Assembly (NCBI RefSeq): GCF_001667505.1
Contig: NZ_LZHZ01000051.1
Coordinates: 1 to 64,000 of the forward strand
Source: Mycobacterium sp. ACS1612
GTDB taxonomy: Bacteria; Actinomycetota; Actinomycetes; Mycobacteriales; Mycobacteriaceae
Direction of reading: 5' to 3'
DNA length: 64,000 nt
In this document: piece by piece, positions 20,172 through 28,828 of the stretch
How positions within the stretch are numbered: the first letter of the stretch is position 1
Layout of the letters: each line of letters starts with the position of its first letter
Made by a program: the position numbers and the translations under genes
The notes under the pieces: model-generated
The model's input: the letters and a program-made list of their open reading frames with translations, nothing else
Databases searched by the model: none
Told to the model about the DNA's origin: nothing

Positions 20172-20575
20172 CAGAACGGGGAGTTCACCATCGAGTGCGC
20201 GGCCATTTCCAAATAGCTGAGAAGTTCTTTGCGGTGCTCATCGTCGAGCGTGTGCGAGTCGATCTCCGCGACGGCGGTGTGCATGCACCGCAGCCACGCG
20301 TCGCGCTCCAGATAACCGATCTTGAACGGCGCGTGCCGCATCCGCAGCCGGGGATGGCCGCGTCGATCGGAGTACGTCCGCGGGCCGCCCCAGTATTGCT
20401 CGAGGAACATCCGCAACCGCTCCTCCGCGCCGTCGAGGTCGTCCTCCGGATAGATCGGACGCAGGATCTCGTCCTCGCGGACCAGTTGGTAGAACCGCGC
20501 CACGATCTTGTGAAACGTGTCATGGCCACCGACTTCGTCGTAGAACGAGCGCTGCGGAGCTGTCACGCGCTCCAT
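20171..20575 (-). CDS. glbO: Truncated haemoglobin O (group II)
   Basis: 134 residues, against 128 in M. tuberculosis GlbO; the extra residues are at the N-terminus. The haem-pocket residues align: TyrB10 at Tyr29, TyrCD1 at Tyr42, the proximal His at His81 (RMRHAPF), and TrpG8 at Trp94 (DAWLRCMH). It binds O2 very tightly and is linked to respiration and redox handling. A GTG three codons in (VTAPQRSF) is an alternative start. It is the first gene of a two-gene unit with aglA and diverges from the HNH gene. Confidence 0.95.
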   Translation of the reverse strand: MERVTAPQRSFYDEVGGHDTFHKIVARFYQLVREDEILRPIYPEDDLDGAEERLRMFLEQYWGGPRTYSDRRGHPRLRMRHAPFKIGYLERDAWLRCMHTAVAEIDSHTLDDEHRKELLSYLEMAAHSMVNSPF

Positions 20576-20705
20576 TGTCCCTGTGGCCGGTTGCGCGCCG
20601 CGAACCGGTGAGGTCATCCACTGTTCACCAGAGTGACCAGCGAACACGGGCAGAATTGTCGTGCGATTGTCCCCAATCCATGGTGGACTGTCGGTCGGAG
20701 GACGT

Positions 20706-21362
20706 ATGGCGCAGCGCAAGAAAGGTCGCGGCCACCGGCACCACCAGGCCGCGACGGGCATATCCGGGCCCGCGGTCGGCCACGCGCAATCGCACGTCCT
20801 GCACAGCGTCGACGCCCATCCGCCGAGTACCGGCGAGGCCTCGATCTGGGGTCGTCGGCGTGTGCTGCTGCTGAATTCCACCTACGAACCGTTGACCGCT
20901 CTGCCCATGCGGCGAGCGGTCATCATGCTGATGTGCGGCAAAGCCACCGTCGTGCACGACGACCCGAACGGCCCGGTGATCCACTCGGCCACCAGGTCGA
21001 TCGTGGTGCCGTCGGTGATTCGGCTGCAGTCCTACGTGCGGGTGCCCTACCGGGCGCGCATCCCGATGACCAGGGCGGCGCTGATGCACCGCGACCGGTT
21101 CCGCTGCGCCTACTGCGGGGGCAAGGCTGACACCGTCGACCACGTGGTGCCGCGCAGTCGCGGCGGCGACCATTCCTGGGAGAACTGCGTCGCGGCCTGC
21201 TCGACCTGCAACCACCGCAAGGCCGACCGCTTGCTCACCGAACTGGGATGGACGCTGCGCTCGATTCCCGTACCGCCGAAGGGGCAGCACTGGCGGTTGC
21301 TGTCGTCGGTGAAAGAACTCGACCCGGCGTGGGTCAGATACCTGGGTGAGGGCGCGGCCTAG
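20706..21362 (+). CDS. HNH endonuclease-domain protein
   Basis: 218 residues at the position of Rv2469c (about the same length). The C-terminal half carries the HNH module: CAYCGG, then DHVVPRSRGGDHSWEN and CSTCNHRKAD, giving two zinc-binding Cys pairs and the catalytic His. The N-terminal region (RRVLLLNSTYEPLTALPMRRA) is typical of chromosomal actinobacterial HNH proteins of unknown role. The ATG at 20706 follows GGAGG closely; a GTG at 20661 is an alternative. The gene is followed at 26 bp by ctaJ. Confidence 0.85.
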   Translation: MAQRKKGRGHRHHQAATGISGPAVGHAQSHVLHSVDAHPPSTGEASIWGRRRVLLLNSTYEPLTALPMRRAVIMLMCGKATVVHDDPNGPVIHSATRSIVVPSVIRLQSYVRVPYRARIPMTRAALMHRDRFRCAYCGGKADTVDHVVPRSRGGDHSWENCVAACSTCNHRKADRLLTELGWTLRSIPVPPKGQHWRLLSSVKELDPAWVRYLGEGAA

Positions 21363-21388
21363 TCAGTGCCTGGTATACGGTTTGCGTC

Positions 21389-21634
21389 GTGAGCACCGCT
21401 TTGACTCATGCCCTCCTCGGAGGCGTTCCGCTGGTTGTCCTGCTGGTGTTGATCGGCCTGATCTACGGGGTCAGCAAGAACCGCAAGGGCCCGCACCCCG
21501 ACACCTACAAGTTGACCGAGCCGTGGACCCACGAGCCGATTCTCTGGGCGTCCGACGAGCCGGCCGATCACGGCCACGGCGGTCATGGTTCGCACGGCGT
21601 CACGATTGGAGGGGGCGCAAGTGGCAAGTGGTGA
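21389..21634 (+). CDS. ctaJ: Cytochrome c oxidase accessory subunit CtaJ
   Basis: An 81-residue protein with one membrane helix (GVPLVVLLVLIGLIYGV, about 12-28). A short cytoplasmic segment follows (KGPHPDTYKLTEPWTHEPILWA), then a His/Gly-rich tail. Such a protein is a mycobacterium-specific subunit in structures of the M. smegmatis bc1-aa3 supercomplex (CtaJ, as I recall MSMEG_4693), and the adjacent gene matches another associated protein. The assignment rests on remembered sequence and gene order. The start is GTG. The last 14 bases overlap the next gene. Confidence 0.72.
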   Translation: MSTALTHALLGGVPLVVLLVLIGLIYGVSKNRKGPHPDTYKLTEPWTHEPILWASDEPADHGHGGHGSHGVTIGGGASGKW

Positions 21635-22097
21635 TGTCGCGACTGTCGTATCAGCGCTCCCTGCTGAGCTGCCGCGCGGGTTCGTCGTAACCAACAGCGG
21701 CCGGATCTCCGGCGTCACCGAGCCCGGTGAGGTGTCGGTGAGCTACCCGTTCCCGGTCAAGGATCTGGTAGTGCTCGACGACGCGCTCAAGTACGGCTCG
21801 CGGTACGCCAAGGCCCGGTTCGCGGTGTACCTGGGCGACCTCGGTGCCGACACTGCAGCCACCGCCAGGGCCATGCTGGCCAAGGTGCCGACGCCGAACA
21901 ACGCTGTGCTGCTGGCCGTTTCGCCGAACCAGCGCGCCATCGAGGTGGTCTACGGTGCCGACGTGCAAGGCCGCGGCATCGAGGAGTCCGCGCCGCTCGG
22001 CGTTTCGGCCGCCGCCGCGTCGTTCAAAGAGGGCAACCTGATGGACGGCCTGATCAGTGCCGTCCGGGTGCTCAGCGCGGGCGTCTCACCCCGCTAA
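21621..22097 (+). CDS. DUF5130/TPM-like protein, probable respiratory supercomplex factor
   Basis: A 158-residue soluble protein at the position of Rv2468c. It has one globular domain (PRGFVVTNSGRISGVTEPG, then VYLGDLGADTAATARAML and VLLAVSPNQRAIEVVYG) resembling TPM-type folds. The M. smegmatis counterpart (as I recall, MSMEG_4692 or PRSAF1) co-purifies with the bc1-aa3 supercomplex. The GTG start lies in the end of ctaJ behind a GGAGGGGG ribosome site, implying coupled expression. It overlaps the convergent HNH gene by 12 bases at the stops. Confidence 0.68.
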   Translation: MASGDVATVVSALPAELPRGFVVTNSGRISGVTEPGEVSVSYPFPVKDLVVLDDALKYGSRYAKARFAVYLGDLGADTAATARAMLAKVPTPNNAVLLAVSPNQRAIEVVYGADVQGRGIEESAPLGVSAAAASFKEGNLMDGLISAVRVLSAGVSPR

Positions 22098-22427
22098 CAT
22101 CGCGCGGATCTCGACGTAGCGCGTCAGAAAGGCGCGCTCGTCGAGGCGCTTGCGGCGCAGCCAGGCGGTGACTTCCTCGTTGCACTTGCTGGTGTTGCAC
22201 GCCGCACACGCGGGCACCACGTTGTCGACGGTGTAACGCCCGCCCCGCGAGATCGCCATCACGCAGTCACGCTGCAGCGGCTTGTCGGTCGCGCCGCAGT
22301 ATGCGCAGCCATTCCAGGCCGCCTGGATCGCCGCCCACTGCTCGGCGCTGAGGTCGTTGACGACGGCGTCGAGCCGACGCTTCCGCTTGCGGGCAGCACG
22401 CGCTCGGCGCGTGCGACTGACCACCAT
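22086..22427 (-). CDS. Small HNH endonuclease-domain protein
   Basis: 113 residues. A strongly basic N-terminus (SRTRRARAARKRKRR) is followed by a compact HNH fold with CAYCGA, an altered central motif (DCVMAISRGGRYTVDNVVPACAAC) and a second Cys pair ending ACNTSKCN. The usual first His of the motif is not obvious, so activity is uncertain, although zinc binding looks intact. It converges on the supercomplex-factor gene with a 12-base overlap and lies just downstream of pepN on the same strand. Confidence 0.75.
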   Translation of the reverse strand: MVVSRTRRARAARKRKRRLDAVVNDLSAEQWAAIQAAWNGCAYCGATDKPLQRDCVMAISRGGRYTVDNVVPACAACNTSKCNEEVTAWLRRKRLDERAFLTRYVEIRAMLAG

Positions 22428-22450
22428 GCACGGAGCGTATGGCGCAGACG

Positions 22451-25024
22451 TCAGGTGATGTCGAAGGCGCGCGCTCGCAAAGCCCGCTCGATGCCGGCGC
22501 GGCCTTCCACCACCAGTCGCCGCAACGGCGGTGGCACATCGTCCTCGGCCAGGAACTCCTCGGCGGCGTCGAGGCCGGCCTGGCTGACGTCCCAGGCGGG
22601 ATACAGGCCGATCACCACGGTCTGCGCGACCTCACTCGAGCGCCGCTGCCAGACACCCGAGATCGCGTCGAAGTACTTGGTGCGGAACGGGTTCAGCACC
22701 TCTTCCTGACCGGGTCGGACGAAGCCTCCGATGATCGAGCGTGCGGTGATGTTGGCCAGCGTGTCGTCCTCGATCACCTGCTGCCACGCCGCCTCCTTGA
22801 CCGCGGGCTGCGGCCGTGCCGCCGATGCCGCGGTGGCGTGCCGCTTGCCCGCCGCGGTGGGGTCCCGCTGTGCCTCGGCGTCGATGAACGGGGTGTCCTG
22901 GCCGTCGGCGTCGACGGCGCCCGCGGCGGCCAGCGCGGTGACGATGCGCCAGCGCAGATCCGTGTCGACGACGAGGCCGGCCAGGCCTTGCGTGGTCGGA
23001 TCGTCGTCCAGCAGCGCTCTCAACACGTCGGTGTGCCGATCGGACAGCACCGATCCGCACAGCGCGTTGACGTAGGCCAGCTGATGGTCGGACCCGGCCT
23101 CGGCGCCGCGGGCCAACTCCAGCAGCCGGTCAGCGAAGGCGGGCCAACCCTCAGCGCGCGCCCAACCCGGCTCGGCGTACGCGCTGAGCGCGGTCTGCGC
23201 CTGCAGCAGCAGTCGCTGCGCGACGCCGACCTCGGTTTCGGCGTGCACGCCGCCGGCGACCAGCGCCACGAAGTCGCGGGCGCGAAGCTCGGCTTCCCGG
23301 GTCATCTCCCATGCCGCCGACCACACCAGCGTGCGTGGCAGCGGATCGGCGATGTCGGCGATGCGGGTCAGCGCCGTCTGCAACGACTCGGCATCAAGGC
23401 GCAGCGAGCAGTACGTCAGGTCGTCGTCGTTGACCAGGATCAGCTTTCCACGCGAAACTCCCTGCAGCGCAGGCACATCGGTGGTCGCACCCTCGACGTC
23501 GAGTTCCTCGCGGTGGATGCGGACCAGCTTGCCGCTGCCGTCATCGTCGTAGACGCCGACCGCCAGCCGGTGCACCCTGGTCTCACCGGCGCCGGGCTGC
23601 GCGCCGCTCTGGGTGATCGCGAACCGGGTGAAGCGCCCATCGCCGTCGAGGTCGAAGTCGGGGCGCAGCGTGTTCAGGCCGGTGGTCTTGAGCCACTGCT
23701 GACCCCAGCCGGACAGGTCGCGGCCCGACGCCTTCTCCAGCGCGCCGAGCAGATCGCCGAAGGTGGCGTTGGCGAACGCGTGGTCGCGGAAGTAGTCCCG
23801 CAGTCCGGACAGGAACTCCTCGAGGCCGACGTAGGCGACGAGTTGCTTGAGCACGCTGGCGCCCTTGGCGTAGGTGATGCCGTCGAAGTTCACCTCGACG
23901 GCGGCCAGATCGGGGATGTCGGCGGCCACCGGGTGCGTCGACGGCAGTTGGTCCTGCCGGTAGGCCCAGGACTTCTCGACGTTCGCGAACGTCGTCCAAG
24001 CCTCCTTGTACTCGGTGGCTTCGGCCTGGCAGAGCACCGAGGCGAAGGTCGCGAACGACTCGTTGAGCCACAGGTCATCCCACCACTGCATGGTCACGAG
24101 ATCGCCGAACCACATGTGCGCCATCTCGTGCAACACCGTCTCGGCGCGGCGCTCGTACGACGCGCGGGTGACCTTGCTGCGGAAGACGTAATCCTCGAGG
24201 AACGTCACCGCGCCCGCGTTTTCCATTGCGCCCGCGTTGAACTCGGGCACGAACAGCTGGTCGTACTTGCCGAACGCGTACGGCACGCCGAAGTTGTTGT
24301 GGTAGAACCCGAATCCCTGCTTGGTCTGGGTGAACAGCCGCTCGGCATCCATGAACTCGGCCAGCGACTTGCGGCAGAACAGGCCGAGCGGAATGTCGCC
24401 GTGGTCGTCGCTGTAGGTGTCGTCCCACCTGGCGTACGGGCCCGCGATCAACGCCACCAGGTAGGTACTCATCCGCGGGGTGGCGGCGAAGGTGTGCACG
24501 CCGTTGTCGTTCGACACCGTCGCGCCGTTCGAGATGACCTCCCAATGCGACGGCGCGGTGACGGTGACGTCGAACGTGGCCTTCAGATCGGGCTGGTCGA
24601 AGCACGCGAACATCCGCTTGGCGTCGGCGGTTTCGAACTGCGAGTACAAGTAGACCTCGCCGTCGACCGGGTCGACGAAGCGGTGCAGCCCCTCACCGGT
24701 GTTGGAGTACCGGCAATCGGCGTCGACGACAACGGTGTTGTGCTTGTCGAGCCCTTGCAGCGGGATGCCGGTCGACTCGTCGTAGCCGGACACGTCGATG
24801 GCACGGCCGTTCAGCGTTGCGCTGCGGATGGAATCGGCGGCGATGTCGATGTAGGTGTCGGCGCCGGCGAGGGCGTCGAACTCGACCGTCGTCACCGAGC
24901 GGAACGTGCGTTCGCCCGGTTTACCCTCGCCGTCGGTGAGGTCGAGGACGATGCGATAGCTGTCGACGGTGACGAGCGCGGCGCGTTCGACGGCCTGCTC
25001 GCGAGTGAGATTGGGAAGTGCCAC
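22451..25024 (-). CDS. pepN: Aminopeptidase N (M1 family)
   Basis: 857 residues (Rv2467 has 861). This zinc metallopeptidase removes N-terminal residues from peptides in the cytoplasm. The substrate-binding GAMEN is at 265-269. The zinc site HEMAH with downstream Glu gives His299, Glu300, His303 and Glu322. The C-terminal ERAP1-like helical domain fills the second half. Translation starts at GTG (VALPNLTREQ). No signal peptide is present. It is probably involved in turnover of peptides made by the Clp protease, also encoded in this window. Confidence 0.95.
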   Translation of the reverse strand: MALPNLTREQAVERAALVTVDSYRIVLDLTDGEGKPGERTFRSVTTVEFDALAGADTYIDIAADSIRSATLNGRAIDVSGYDESTGIPLQGLDKHNTVVVDADCRYSNTGEGLHRFVDPVDGEVYLYSQFETADAKRMFACFDQPDLKATFDVTVTAPSHWEVISNGATVSNDNGVHTFAATPRMSTYLVALIAGPYARWDDTYSDDHGDIPLGLFCRKSLAEFMDAERLFTQTKQGFGFYHNNFGVPYAFGKYDQLFVPEFNAGAMENAGAVTFLEDYVFRSKVTRASYERRAETVLHEMAHMWFGDLVTMQWWDDLWLNESFATFASVLCQAEATEYKEAWTTFANVEKSWAYRQDQLPSTHPVAADIPDLAAVEVNFDGITYAKGASVLKQLVAYVGLEEFLSGLRDYFRDHAFANATFGDLLGALEKASGRDLSGWGQQWLKTTGLNTLRPDFDLDGDGRFTRFAITQSGAQPGAGETRVHRLAVGVYDDDGSGKLVRIHREELDVEGATTDVPALQGVSRGKLILVNDDDLTYCSLRLDAESLQTALTRIADIADPLPRTLVWSAAWEMTREAELRARDFVALVAGGVHAETEVGVAQRLLLQAQTALSAYAEPGWARAEGWPAFADRLLELARGAEAGSDHQLAYVNALCGSVLSDRHTDVLRALLDDDPTTQGLAGLVVDTDLRWRIVTALAAAGAVDADGQDTPFIDAEAQRDPTAAGKRHATAASAARPQPAVKEAAWQQVIEDDTLANITARSIIGGFVRPGQEEVLNPFRTKYFDAISGVWQRRSSEVAQTVVIGLYPAWDVSQAGLDAAEEFLAEDDVPPPLRRLVVEGRAGIERALRARAFDIT

Positions 25025-25057
25025 GCGTCCAACTTATCGGCCGCGCGGTCAGGTGGC

Positions 25058-25426
25058 TTACAACAGGCCAGGGATGTGCAGCCCGCTGAGTTGGTTCAAG
25101 AAGGTCCCGTTGCCGATCGAGGTCATCATCGACGGGCAGTACATCTGGATCGCGATCCCGGTGAAGAAAGCCGCCATGTCGGGGTTGATGCCCTTGTTGG
25201 ACACCGTGGAGTAGACCTGCGCCAGATTCTTACCCGGCTCGACCAGCATCGGGCAGATCGACTGGCCCAACTGTTCGGTGCTGGCCGGATCGTTGAAGCC
25301 GATGCCGGCGCTGGTCAGGGCGTTGAGGAACGAGGTGTCGGGGTCGGCGGATGCCGGTGCCGCGAGCGTCACTGCCGCCGCGGCGCCGACCAGAGTTGCG
25401 GTCAGGAATCGTTTCGCTTTAATCAC
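25058..25426 (-). CDS. Secreted DUF732-type protein
   Basis: 122 residues from GTG 25426. The signal peptide is clear: basic IKAKRF, hydrophobic LTATLVGAAAAVTLAA, cleavage after ASA. The mature part (DPDTSFLNALTSAGIGFNDP, two Cys, then LNQLSGLHIPG) matches the small exported DUF732 family, which is expanded in mycobacteria and has no known function. A TTG seven codons earlier is possible, but neither start has a good ribosome site. It diverges from the DsbA-like gene across a 176-bp gap. Confidence 0.7.
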   Translation of the reverse strand: MIKAKRFLTATLVGAAAAVTLAAPASADPDTSFLNALTSAGIGFNDPASTEQLGQSICPMLVEPGKNLAQVYSTVSNKGINPDMAAFFTGIAIQMYCPSMMTSIGNGTFLNQLSGLHIPGLL

Positions 25427-25530
25427 AAGGGAAACACTGATTGACAACGGTCACATCGACAACACGCTTAGATAACCATTTGCACACTATGCGTGTCCTT
25501 TGGGCCGACTTTTCAGGGCACGTGGCAGTG

Positions 25531-25557
25531 GGAACACGATGCGTTGGTGCTTGGTTG
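25531..25557 (+). promoter_or_regulatory. Candidate SigH-type promoter
   Basis: GGAACA (25531-25536), 16 bases, then GGTTG (25553-25557). This fits the mycobacterial SigH/SigE pattern GGAAYA-N16-20-SGTTR. It lies about 45 bases before the start of the Rv2466c-like gene, which in M. tuberculosis is a strongly SigH-induced thiol-stress gene. Confidence 0.6.
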
Positions 25558-25602
25558 TGCTGGACGGTGTTCTGCCCTTCTACCGAGAGGACCGAGTTAG
25601 TA

Positions 25603-26223
25603 ATGGCTGAGAAGTCGGTTGCGGGTTTCTGGTTCGACCCGTTGTGCCCGTGGTGCTGGATCACGTCGCGGTGGATCCTCGAGGTCGAGAAGGTCCGCGA
25701 TATCGAGGTCAACTTCCACGTGATGAGCTTGGCGGTGCTGAACGAGGGCCGCGACCTGCCCGAGGATTACAAGAAGGGTCTTGCTGCGGCGTGGCGGCCG
25801 GTGCGGGTGGCCATCGCCGCCGAACAGGCCAAGGGCCCGGAGATCCTGGCGCCGCTGTACACCGCGATGGGCACCCGGATTCACGATCAGGGCTATCGCG
25901 AGAACGACCCGGATTTCTCCAAGGTCATCAAGGAGTCGCTCGAAGAGGTCGGCCTGCCCGCCGAGTTGGCCGAGGCCGCCGACACCGACAAGTACGACGA
26001 GGCGTTGCGCAAGAGCCACCACGAGGGCATGGATCCCGTCGGCGACGACGTCGGCACGCCGACCATCCACGTCAACGGTGTGGCGTTCTTCGGCCCGGTG
26101 CTGTCGCGGATTCCGCGCGGGGAAGAGGCGGGCAAGCTATGGGACGCCTCGGTGACGTTCGCGTCGTATCCGCACTTCTGGGAACTCAAGCGCACCCGCA
26201 CCGAAGCGCCGCAGTTCGACTGA
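25603..26223 (+). CDS. DsbA-like mycothiol-dependent oxidoreductase (Rv2466c type)
   Basis: 206 residues with a thioredoxin fold and a helical insertion. The active site is CPWC (Cys15 and Cys18 from this start), with the cis-Pro loop in VGTPTIHVNG. The M. tuberculosis homologue reduces substrates through mycothiol/mycoredoxin and activates some prodrugs; it protects against oxidative stress. The ATG at 25603 is where homology begins. A SigH-like promoter lies upstream. The stop is one base from the convergent FMN-reductase stop. Confidence 0.88.
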   Translation: MAEKSVAGFWFDPLCPWCWITSRWILEVEKVRDIEVNFHVMSLAVLNEGRDLPEDYKKGLAAAWRPVRVAIAAEQAKGPEILAPLYTAMGTRIHDQGYRENDPDFSKVIKESLEEVGLPAELAEAADTDKYDEALRKSHHEGMDPVGDDVGTPTIHVNGVAFFGPVLSRIPRGEEAGKLWDASVTFASYPHFWELKRTRTEAPQFD

Positions 26224-26224
26224 G

Positions 26225-26866
26225 TCAGGCCGGCGCGCCGTCCCACACCCGGTTCGAGCGCACCGTATCGAGCCGGTAGTCGGTGACCCGAATATCGAAC
26301 AGCCGCGAGCCAAGATCGCGTGCGCACGCCAGCGGATCGCTGGGGTCACGCACGATCTCGCCGCGGCTGTTCGCATTTCCGACGACAACCCCGACCAGAT
26401 CCTGGTTGAGGTAACGGGTGAGTTCCTGGAACTGAGCGATGACACCCTGCGTGGCACCGAGATAGCTTTCCTCGCAGGAGATCAGCACGCCGACCGTCTT
26501 GTGCATGATCCCGTCGACGACCTGGGCCTGTTGCGGCGCGCTGTTGGCGGTGTAGCAGAACAACCGGTCGAACAGCGTCTTCAGCCGGCCGGGCATGCCG
26601 TAGAAGTACAGCGGCATCGCGAAGATGATGCCGTCTGCGGGCAGCATGTGCTCGATCAGGAGTTCTTCGTAGCGGTCGTCCAGTGCGCAGGTGCCGTCGG
26701 CAAGCCGGCACCGCCTGCAGTTGCCGAGCATCCGTTGTATGTACTCGTCGAGGAACAGATGCTCGACAGCGTGGCCTGCGTCTTGCGCGCCCTCGATGGC
26801 GGCGCGCGCGAGGATGTGCGAGTTGCCGTCTTCGCGCGGGCTGGCGCTCACTACGAGTGTCTTCAT
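26225..26866 (-). CDS. NAD(P)H-dependent FMN reductase/flavodoxin-fold protein
   Basis: 213 residues from ATG 26866 (MKTLVVSASPREDGNSH), the phosphate-binding loop of the FMN reductase-like flavodoxin family. MPLYFYGMPGRLKTLFDR is the typical flavin/dimer segment, and a Cys cluster (CRRCRLADGTC) sits near residue 60, as in iron-sulfur flavoproteins. It probably reduces a small molecule or flavin with NAD(P)H. It diverges from the NCS1 permease with an 83-bp gap and could be part of that nucleobase locus. Confidence 0.72.
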   Translation of the reverse strand: MKTLVVSASPREDGNSHILARAAIEGAQDAGHAVEHLFLDEYIQRMLGNCRRCRLADGTCALDDRYEELLIEHMLPADGIIFAMPLYFYGMPGRLKTLFDRLFCYTANSAPQQAQVVDGIMHKTVGVLISCEESYLGATQGVIAQFQELTRYLNQDLVGVVVGNANSRGEIVRDPSDPLACARDLGSRLFDIRVTDYRLDTVRSNRVWDGAPA

Positions 26867-26949
26867 GTGGCGTACCAACCCGTTCGCCGGTCCGTTTTGT
26901 TTCCGGCGCGTTTACTCCGGTTGCGAGTTAGCGACGTGGGCATGACGGT

Positions 26950-28353
26950 ATGACGGTGACAGTCACCGAACCCACCGTCCAGAGCGACGGCAGCTACCGC
27001 GACCAGGTTGTCGCCGTAGAACCCGGCGGCAACGAATACATCGCCGAGCCCGATCGCCACGGCAGGCCCAGCCAGTTGTTCTGGACGTGGACCTCGCCCA
27101 ACCTAGAATTCGCGACGATCTTCGTCGGCGTGCTGGCGGTCGCCGCGTTCGGCATGAGCTTCTGGCAGGCGGTCCTGGGCATCGTCCTCGGCACCGGACT
27201 TGGCGCGATCGCGCACTACTTCCTGTCTGCGCGCGGACCCCTGCACGGAGTTCCGCAGATGGTGCTGGGCCGACTTCCGTTCGGGTTCAAGGGCAATGCG
27301 GTGCCCGCGGTGCTGATGTCGATCACGGCGGGCGTGGGCTGGTTCGCCACCAACAGCGTCAGCGGCGCCTACGCGCTGGCGACCCTGTTCGGCTTCGCCC
27401 CGCTGGTCGGCCTGATCATCATCGTGCTGCTGCAGACCGCGCTGGCGTTCTTCGGGCACAACCTGGTGCAGGCCTTCGAGCGTTGGACGTTCCCCGTGCT
27501 CGCCGTGATTTTCGCTGTCGCGTCGGTGGTCATCCTGTCCAAATCCCACCTGGGCGCTCCCGCCGGCGGCGGCGTCGGCGGCATGGGCGGATTCCTGCTG
27601 ACCGTCGGCACCGCGTTCGGTTACGCGGCGGGGTGGACGCCCTACGCCGCGGACTACACCCGCTACCTGCCCGCCTCCGTGTCGACCGCCCGTACCGGAT
27701 TCTCCGCCGCGGCTGGGCTGTTCGTGTCGTGTGTGTTCCTCGAGGTGGTCGGCGCGGCATCGGTCACCATCGGCGGTGACTCGCTGGACAATCCGACCGC
27801 CGAGTTCACCAGCCAGTTGGCTTCACCGCTGGCCAAGGCGACGCTGTTGGCCATCGCGATCGGCGCCGTAGCCGCCAACGCCATCAACATCTATTCGGGA
27901 GCAATGGCTTTCGTGACGCTAGGCATCAAACTCCCGCATCAGGTCGCCAGGGCGGTCGTCACCGTGTTCTTCGGCGTGGCAGGCTTTCTGGTGGCCTGGT
28001 GGGCGCTGCCGGACGCCGCCCAGAGTTATGAGGCGTTCCTGCTCATCATCGCCTACTGGATCGGGCCGTGGCTCGGCGTGGTGTTCGCCGACCAGTATCT
28101 GCGCCGCGGTCAGGCCGTCGCAGGCTTCCTCTACGACCGCTCGTATGCGAACTGGAACGGCCTGCTTTCGTTCGTGATCGGGTTGGTGGTGTCGGTGGCG
28201 CTGTTCTCCAACCAGGCGAAGTTCGTCGGCTTCGTCGCGAAGGCATGCCCGGCGCTGGGTGACGTCACGTTCTTCGTCGGGTTCCTGTTGGCCGGCGCTG
28301 CCTATCTGACGCTGTGCAGGTCCAAAATCGCCGCGGAGCGGGTCGTCGGCTAG
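26950..28353 (+). CDS. NCS1-family cytosine/purine permease
   Basis: 467 residues with about twelve membrane helices, in the nucleobase:cation symporter-1 family (CodB/PucI/Mhp1). The N-terminal cytoplasmic stretch and first helices (LFWTWTSPNLEFATIFVGVL, then GPLHGVPQMVLGRLPFG) are characteristic. Substrate is inferred from the adjacent deaminase, whose ATG follows this stop directly. It likely imports cytosine, another pyrimidine, or a related ring compound. Confidence 0.85.
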   Translation: MTVTVTEPTVQSDGSYRDQVVAVEPGGNEYIAEPDRHGRPSQLFWTWTSPNLEFATIFVGVLAVAAFGMSFWQAVLGIVLGTGLGAIAHYFLSARGPLHGVPQMVLGRLPFGFKGNAVPAVLMSITAGVGWFATNSVSGAYALATLFGFAPLVGLIIIVLLQTALAFFGHNLVQAFERWTFPVLAVIFAVASVVILSKSHLGAPAGGGVGGMGGFLLTVGTAFGYAAGWTPYAADYTRYLPASVSTARTGFSAAAGLFVSCVFLEVVGAASVTIGGDSLDNPTAEFTSQLASPLAKATLLAIAIGAVAANAINIYSGAMAFVTLGIKLPHQVARAVVTVFFGVAGFLVAWWALPDAAQSYEAFLLIIAYWIGPWLGVVFADQYLRRGQAVAGFLYDRSYANWNGLLSFVIGLVVSVALFSNQAKFVGFVAKACPALGDVTFFVGFLLAGAAYLTLCRSKIAAERVVG

Positions 28354-28794
28354 ATGGACGTCGACGCGATGCTCGAGGTCGCCTATCAGGAGGCCCGAAA
28401 AGGGTTGGCAGAAGGCGGCATTCCGATCGGCGCCGCGCTGTTCACCGCCGACGGGGTGCTGCTCGGCAGCGGCCACAACCGACGGGTGCAGCAGGACGAT
28501 CCGTCGATACATGCCGAGACCGACGCGTTTCGGGCGGCGGGACGGCAACGCGACTACCGGTCCACGGTGATGGTGACGACGCTATCGCCGTGCTGGTACT
28601 GCAGCGGGTTGGTGCGCCAGTTCAACATCGGGGCGGTGGTGATCGGGGAGAGCCGCACGTTCACCGGCGGACACGACTGGCTGGCCGAACACGGCGTAGC
28701 GGTCACGGTGCTCGACGACCAGCGGTGTGTGACGATGATGGCGGACTTCATCGCGGCCAACCCGCAATTGTGGAATGAAGACATTGGGCGATGA
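28354..28794 (+). CDS. Cytosine deaminase-like nucleoside/nucleobase deaminase
   Basis: 146 residues of the CDA fold. The zinc site is His53-Ala-Glu55 and SPCWYC (Cys80, Cys83), as in yeast-type cytosine deaminase, which turns cytosine into uracil. The ATG abuts the permease stop, so import and deamination are coupled. 5-Methylcytosine, guanine or another amino-substituted ring are possible substrates. The gene ends beside a short repeated element (28788-28812). Confidence 0.82.
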   Translation: MDVDAMLEVAYQEARKGLAEGGIPIGAALFTADGVLLGSGHNRRVQQDDPSIHAETDAFRAAGRQRDYRSTVMVTTLSPCWYCSGLVRQFNIGAVVIGESRTFTGGHDWLAEHGVAVTVLDDQRCVTMMADFIAANPQLWNEDIGR

Positions 28795-28812
28795 GCGCTT
28801 GCGCGAAGAGCA
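28788..28812 (+). repeat. Short dispersed repeat, copy 2
   Basis: GCGATGAGCG, three bases, then GCGCGAAGAGCA. It is the partner of the copy at 17416-17441. It spans the deaminase stop codon and the leader of the oxygenase gene, just before its AGGAG ribosome site. Confidence 0.6.
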
Positions 28813-28828
28813 ATAGGAGAGTCAGTGA

